From: Deltaproteobacteria bacterium
Lineage (GTDB): Bacteria > Desulfobacterota > GWC2-55-46
Assembly (NCBI GenBank): GCA_016218095.1
Contig: JACREV010000238.1
Coordinates: 1-6,596 of the forward strand
Direction of reading: 5' to 3'
Length of the DNA stretch: 6,596 nt
The position numbers were made by a program, and so were the translations under genes. Numbering within the stretch: position 1 is the first letter of the stretch; each line of letters starts with the position of its first letter. The notes under the pieces were generated by a model, which saw nothing but the letters and a program-made list of their open reading frames with translations, had not been told where the DNA came from and ran no database searches. This document shows positions 4,839 to 6,596 of the stretch, piece by piece.

Positions 4839-5993
4839 ATGCTTGCAAATGCCCTGGGTTTAGCGTTTATCTCGTCGTGCCTCTCTATCGCGGCCATAAA
4901 GGCGGTCTTGACTTGGTGCAGGAAGAGGCAGATCGGCCTCGATCTCCCTGACAGAAGAAAGGTCCATTCCGCGCCCGTGCCGAGGCTCGGAGGCTTAGGC
5001 ATACTCGCCGGGCTCGGGGCGGCGGTGATATTCGCAGGGGCGGGGAGGGAGGCGGTGAGCTTCTTCGCCGCCGCAGTGATCATCTTCGCTGTGGGCCTTA
5101 TCGACGATCTTAAGAACATCAACTGGAAGTACAAGATGGCCGGGACCATCATCGCCACTTCCATTACGGTCTTTTACGGGGGGATCGTGCTGGACGACCT
5201 CGGGGACCTCTTCGGCACCGGAAACATAAGGCTCGGGATACTCTCCGTGCCGTTCACCTTCTTCTGCGTCATAGGCGTCGTGAACGCCCTCAACATGATA
5301 GACGGCCTCAACGGACTTGCCGGCGGCCTCTCGGTAATAATGCTCGGGGCGCTCGCCTTCTTCGCTTATTTGAGCGGCTCAGCCGCGTTCGTATATGTCG
5401 CGATCGCGCTTATAGGTTCGCTCGCGGGCTTTCTCGTCTTCAATTACCCGAAGGGGTCGATATTCATGGGGGACTCGGGCTCGAACCTCATCGGGTTCGC
5501 GCTCGCCATAAGCTCCATAGCGCTCTTCAGTACCGAGCTCCCTTCAGAGCCGATGATACCCGTCGTGATACTCTCGCTCCCCATATTCGACACCGTCCGC
5601 GTGATGGTCGGAAGGATGAGGAAGGGCAAGAGCCCGTTCTACCCCGACAAGACCCACATACACCATATACTTACAAGGGTGGGCGTAAGGAGCAGGAAGA
5701 CGGTATTCGTCCTCTGCCTCTTAACGCTCGCCTTCTGTCTCGCGGCTGTCGTGCTTCGCGAGGCGAAGGGCTGGCAGCTGCTCATCCTCTTCATAAACAA
5801 CATGGTCCTCCTCGGGATATTCATAAACTTCCTTGTCGCCAGGAAGGTCAGGGGAAGGAGGTCGGCGAGGACGGAAGAGGTAGAGCCGCAGTACGGCCTG
5901 TTGCAGCCGGCGGAGTCGGACCTCGGCGGGCTCGATGCGAGGGAGCCTATAGCGTTTTTGAGGGAGCAGAGCGAGGAGTCGACAAGGGTTTAG
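4839..5993 (+). CDS. wecA: WecA/TagO-type undecaprenyl-phosphate N-acetylhexosamine-1-phosphate transferase
   Basis: An integral membrane enzyme of the MraY/WecA/TagO family. It transfers a sugar phosphate, probably GlcNAc-1-phosphate from UDP-GlcNAc, to undecaprenyl phosphate as the first lipid-linked step of a surface glycan (EC 2.7.8.33 if GlcNAc). Length 384 residues, with about ten hydrophobic segments between 3 and 335. Signatures: PDRRKVHSAPVPRLGG (37-52), the DD pair at 89-90 (GLIDDL), NALNMIDGLNGLAGG (149-163; N149, N152, D155), FMGDSGS (209-215, D212), and HIHH (273-276) in the cytoplasmic loop, which distinguishes WecA-like enzymes from MraY. The tail after 336 is charged and not conserved. 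The ATG at 4839 has GGAG 8 nt upstream. It is monocistronic, with its own promoter, a long leader and a strong terminator, and no glycan genes adjoin it. Sugar specificity is inferred. Confidence 0.92.
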   Translation: MLANALGLAFISSCLSIAAIKAVLTWCRKRQIGLDLPDRRKVHSAPVPRLGGLGILAGLGAAVIFAGAGREAVSFFAAAVIIFAVGLIDDLKNINWKYKMAGTIIATSITVFYGGIVLDDLGDLFGTGNIRLGILSVPFTFFCVIGVVNALNMIDGLNGLAGGLSVIMLGALAFFAYLSGSAAFVYVAIALIGSLAGFLVFNYPKGSIFMGDSGSNLIGFALAISSIALFSTELPSEPMIPVVILSLPIFDTVRVMVGRMRKGKSPFYPDKTHIHHILTRVGVRSRKTVFVLCLLTLAFCLAAVVLREAKGWQLLILFINNMVLLGIFINFLVARKVRGRRSARTEEVEPQYGLLQPAESDLGGLDAREPIAFLREQSEESTRV

Positions 5994-6015
5994 ATTTATA
6001 CGATTTGAAATCAGA

Positions 6016-6048
6016 ACGGGCGCGGAAGATTCCGCGCCCGTTTTTTTT
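6016..6048 (+). terminator. Strong intrinsic terminator of wecA
   Basis: A perfect 11-bp GC-rich stem (6016-6026 with 6031-6041) and a 4-nt loop are followed by eight T (6041-6048). It begins 22 bp after the wecA stop. Confidence 0.95.
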
Positions 6049-6068
6049 CAGCCAAAAGCCTCTTTGCG

Positions 6069-6091
6069 GGTTCAGGTTTGCAACCTGAACC
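6069..6091 (+). repeat. Perfect 10-bp palindromic hairpin
   Basis: GGTTCAGGTT pairs with AACCTGAACC around a 3-nt loop TGC, followed by TTTT (6092-6095). It could act as a second, weaker terminator behind wecA, but it looks more like a small dispersed palindrome. Confidence 0.5.
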
Positions 6092-6184
6092 TTTTGATTC
6101 GTGACCCGATATGCGCTTATATGGCTATTTGAATCTTTTTGCCAAGAGCCCTTTTGCGCGCTCCGCGTTTTAACGCAGGGGTAA

Positions 6185-6270
6185 ATCTCCTCCCCTTTAC
6201 AAGGGGAGGCCGGGTGGGGTGCTTTCAAGACGACCTCCCCCCGCCCCTCCTTGGTAAGGAGGGGAGAAGG
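6185..6270. repeat. Dispersed double-hairpin repeat (CCTCCCC/GGGGAGG type)
   Basis: Two 9-bp hairpins lie side by side. CCTCCCCTT/AAGGGGAGG (6189-6197 and 6201-6209) and CCCCTCCTT/AAGGAGGGG (6244-6252 and 6256-6264) each have a 3-nt loop. The two halves are also imperfect inverted copies of each other, so the whole 86 bp is one large palindrome. Sequences of this type are common non-coding dispersed repeats in GC-rich bacteria. Translated, they give spurious 'LLTKEGRGE' or 'HPASPCKGEE' peptides. Confidence 0.75.
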
Positions 6271-6291
6271 CACTTTTACAAAGGCCTTTTT

Positions 6292-6330
6292 GCGCGCCGA
6301 GCGCAAGCGGTCTAATCCGCCCCGGCGCGC
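6292..6330. repeat. Nested GC-rich inverted repeat
   Basis: Perfect 8-bp outer arms GCGCGCCG (6292-6299) and CGGCGCGC (6323-6330) enclose a second stem GCGG/CCGC (6307-6310 and 6317-6320) with loop TCTAAT. No T-run follows on either strand. Its role is unknown; it may be the edge of another repeat element. Confidence 0.4.
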
Positions 6331-6366
6331 TCGCCTCTTACTCCCCGGGAGCGAACCCCTATGCCG

Positions 6367-6385
6367 AAAAAAAGCCCGGCAGGGC
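6367..6385 (-). terminator. Probable weak intrinsic terminator of priA
   Basis: On the minus strand GCCC-TGCC-GGGC (6385-6374) is followed by seven T (6373-6367), about 50 bp after the priA stop. The stem has only four GC pairs, so efficiency is doubtful, but position and T-run fit. Confidence 0.5.
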
Positions 6386-6433
6386 ACAAACAGATATAGG
6401 CGATAGAGCTTAAGTAAGCTATGCGGTCAATGC

Positions 6434-6596
6434 TCAGAGCGTGTTCAACGGGTCCATGTCTACGGTGAGGGAGACGCCGGGCCTCTTCTTCGCGCTGAAA
6501 GAGGCCTTGAGCGCGCGCGTGAAGTTGTGGAGCCTCTTTACATCCGCGCACTTCAACAACATCTGCCACCTGTACCTGCCCTTGAGCTTTTCCAGA
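6434..6596 (-). CDS. priA: Primosomal replication restart helicase PriA, C-terminal 53 residues (partial)
   Basis: The last part of the superfamily 2 DNA helicase PriA (primosomal protein N'), which recognises stalled or collapsed replication forks and reloads the replicative helicase. Visible: LKGRYRWQMLLKC near the beginning and the terminal SLTVDMDPLNTL, matching the (G)RYRWQLLL... and ...DVDPxxxL pattern that ends PriA proteins. The helicase core and zinc-binding region lie outside the window. Reading frame: first complete codon at 6595-6593, stop TGA at 6436-6434. It faces the end of wecA (convergent), with 440 bp of repeat-rich DNA between. The fragment is short, so the call rests on the C-terminal motif and on the downstream def-fmt genes, which commonly follow priA. 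Confidence 0.82.
   Translation of the reverse strand, partial: LEKLKGRYRWQMLLKCADVKRLHNFTRALKASFSAKKRPGVSLTVDMDPLNTL

Larger units (their letters stand above)
6051..6295 (+). repeat. Imperfect 18-bp direct repeats between wecA and priA
   Basis: GCCAAAAGCCTCTTTGCG at 6051-6068 recurs at 6141-6158 with 15 of 18 bases identical. A shorter related copy (CAAAGGCCTTTTTGCG) lies near 6280-6295. They break up the gene-free stretch 5994-6433 and suggest it was built from repeated insertions or duplications of small elements. Confidence 0.4.

Noticed and set aside
4525..4863. Plus-strand frame of 112 codons, and two further open frames, across the wecA leader
   Set aside because: They begin inside the promoter or overlap one another and the wecA start. 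Composition is Ser/Arg-rich, and no domain or good ribosome site is seen.
5947..6387. Minus-strand open frame of 146 codons between wecA and priA
   Set aside because: It overlaps the end of wecA, its terminator and the double-hairpin repeat. Peptides such as LLTKEGRGE and HPASPCKGEE are the usual false translation of that repeat.
6312..6569. Minus-strand open frame of 85 codons at the right end
   Set aside because: It overlaps the PriA C-terminus in the wrong frame. The frame giving RYRWQMLLK and DMDPLNTL is the real one.
1..6596. CRISPR array, tRNA, rRNA, phage or toxin-antitoxin module
   Set aside because: No regularly spaced repeats, cloverleaf sequences, rRNA segments or matching protein families were seen on either strand.

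Overview
The window looks like ordinary chromosome from a GC-rich bacterium. Most genes are housekeeping, separated by unusually repeat-rich intergenic DNA. Codon usage (many ATA and AGG codons despite high GC), the def-fmt-DUF116 gene order and the dispersed palindromic repeats suggest a Deltaproteobacteria/Desulfobacterota- or Nitrospirota-like organism. That placement is an inference, not a proof.

Layout from left to right. (1) 1-456, minus: the N-terminal half of an HtpX-type M48 membrane metalloprotease, cut by the window edge. It has its own consensus sigma70-type promoter at 588-616, whose -35 box overlaps the stop codon of the upstream gene. (2) 613-2954, minus: a compact operon transcribed def (peptide deformylase), fmt (Met-tRNA formyltransferase), then a DUF116 cysteine-rich membrane-anchored protein of unknown function. 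The DUF116 gene is best started at a TTG that overlaps the fmt stop. (3) 2955-3332: gene-free DNA with a 167-bp palindromic repeat element, a probable -10 box for the operon framed by direct repeats, and a strong bidirectional terminator. (4) 3333-4202, minus: a multi-pass membrane protein of the 'PhnA-like'/YrzE-like kind, with a perfect Shine-Dalgarno and a consensus promoter. (5) 4203-4838: a divergent intergenic region, AT-rich in its left part, with two good outward-facing promoters, several inverted repeats and an approximately 280-nt leader. (6) 4839-5993, plus: a WecA-type polyprenyl-phosphate HexNAc-1-phosphate transferase, followed by a strong terminator. (7) 5994-6433: gene-free DNA filled with hairpins and repeats. 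(8) 6434-6596, minus: the C-terminal 53 residues of primosomal helicase PriA.

How the genes fit together: Fmt formylates initiator Met-tRNA, and deformylase removes the formyl group from the finished protein, so def and fmt form one functional pair. In many bacteria priA lies directly upstream of def-fmt on the same strand. Here priA and def keep that strand and order, but about 3.5 kb holding the membrane protein gene and wecA lies between them, with palindromic repeats near both junctions. This is most simply read as an insertion into an ancestral priA-def-fmt-DUF116 cluster. WecA would start synthesis of a lipid-linked surface glycan and stands alone here, outside any visible glycan cluster.

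No convincing new multi-gene system is visible. The points most worth a second look are the DUF116 protein, the regulatory architecture of the wecA/membrane-protein divergent region, and the repeat elements.
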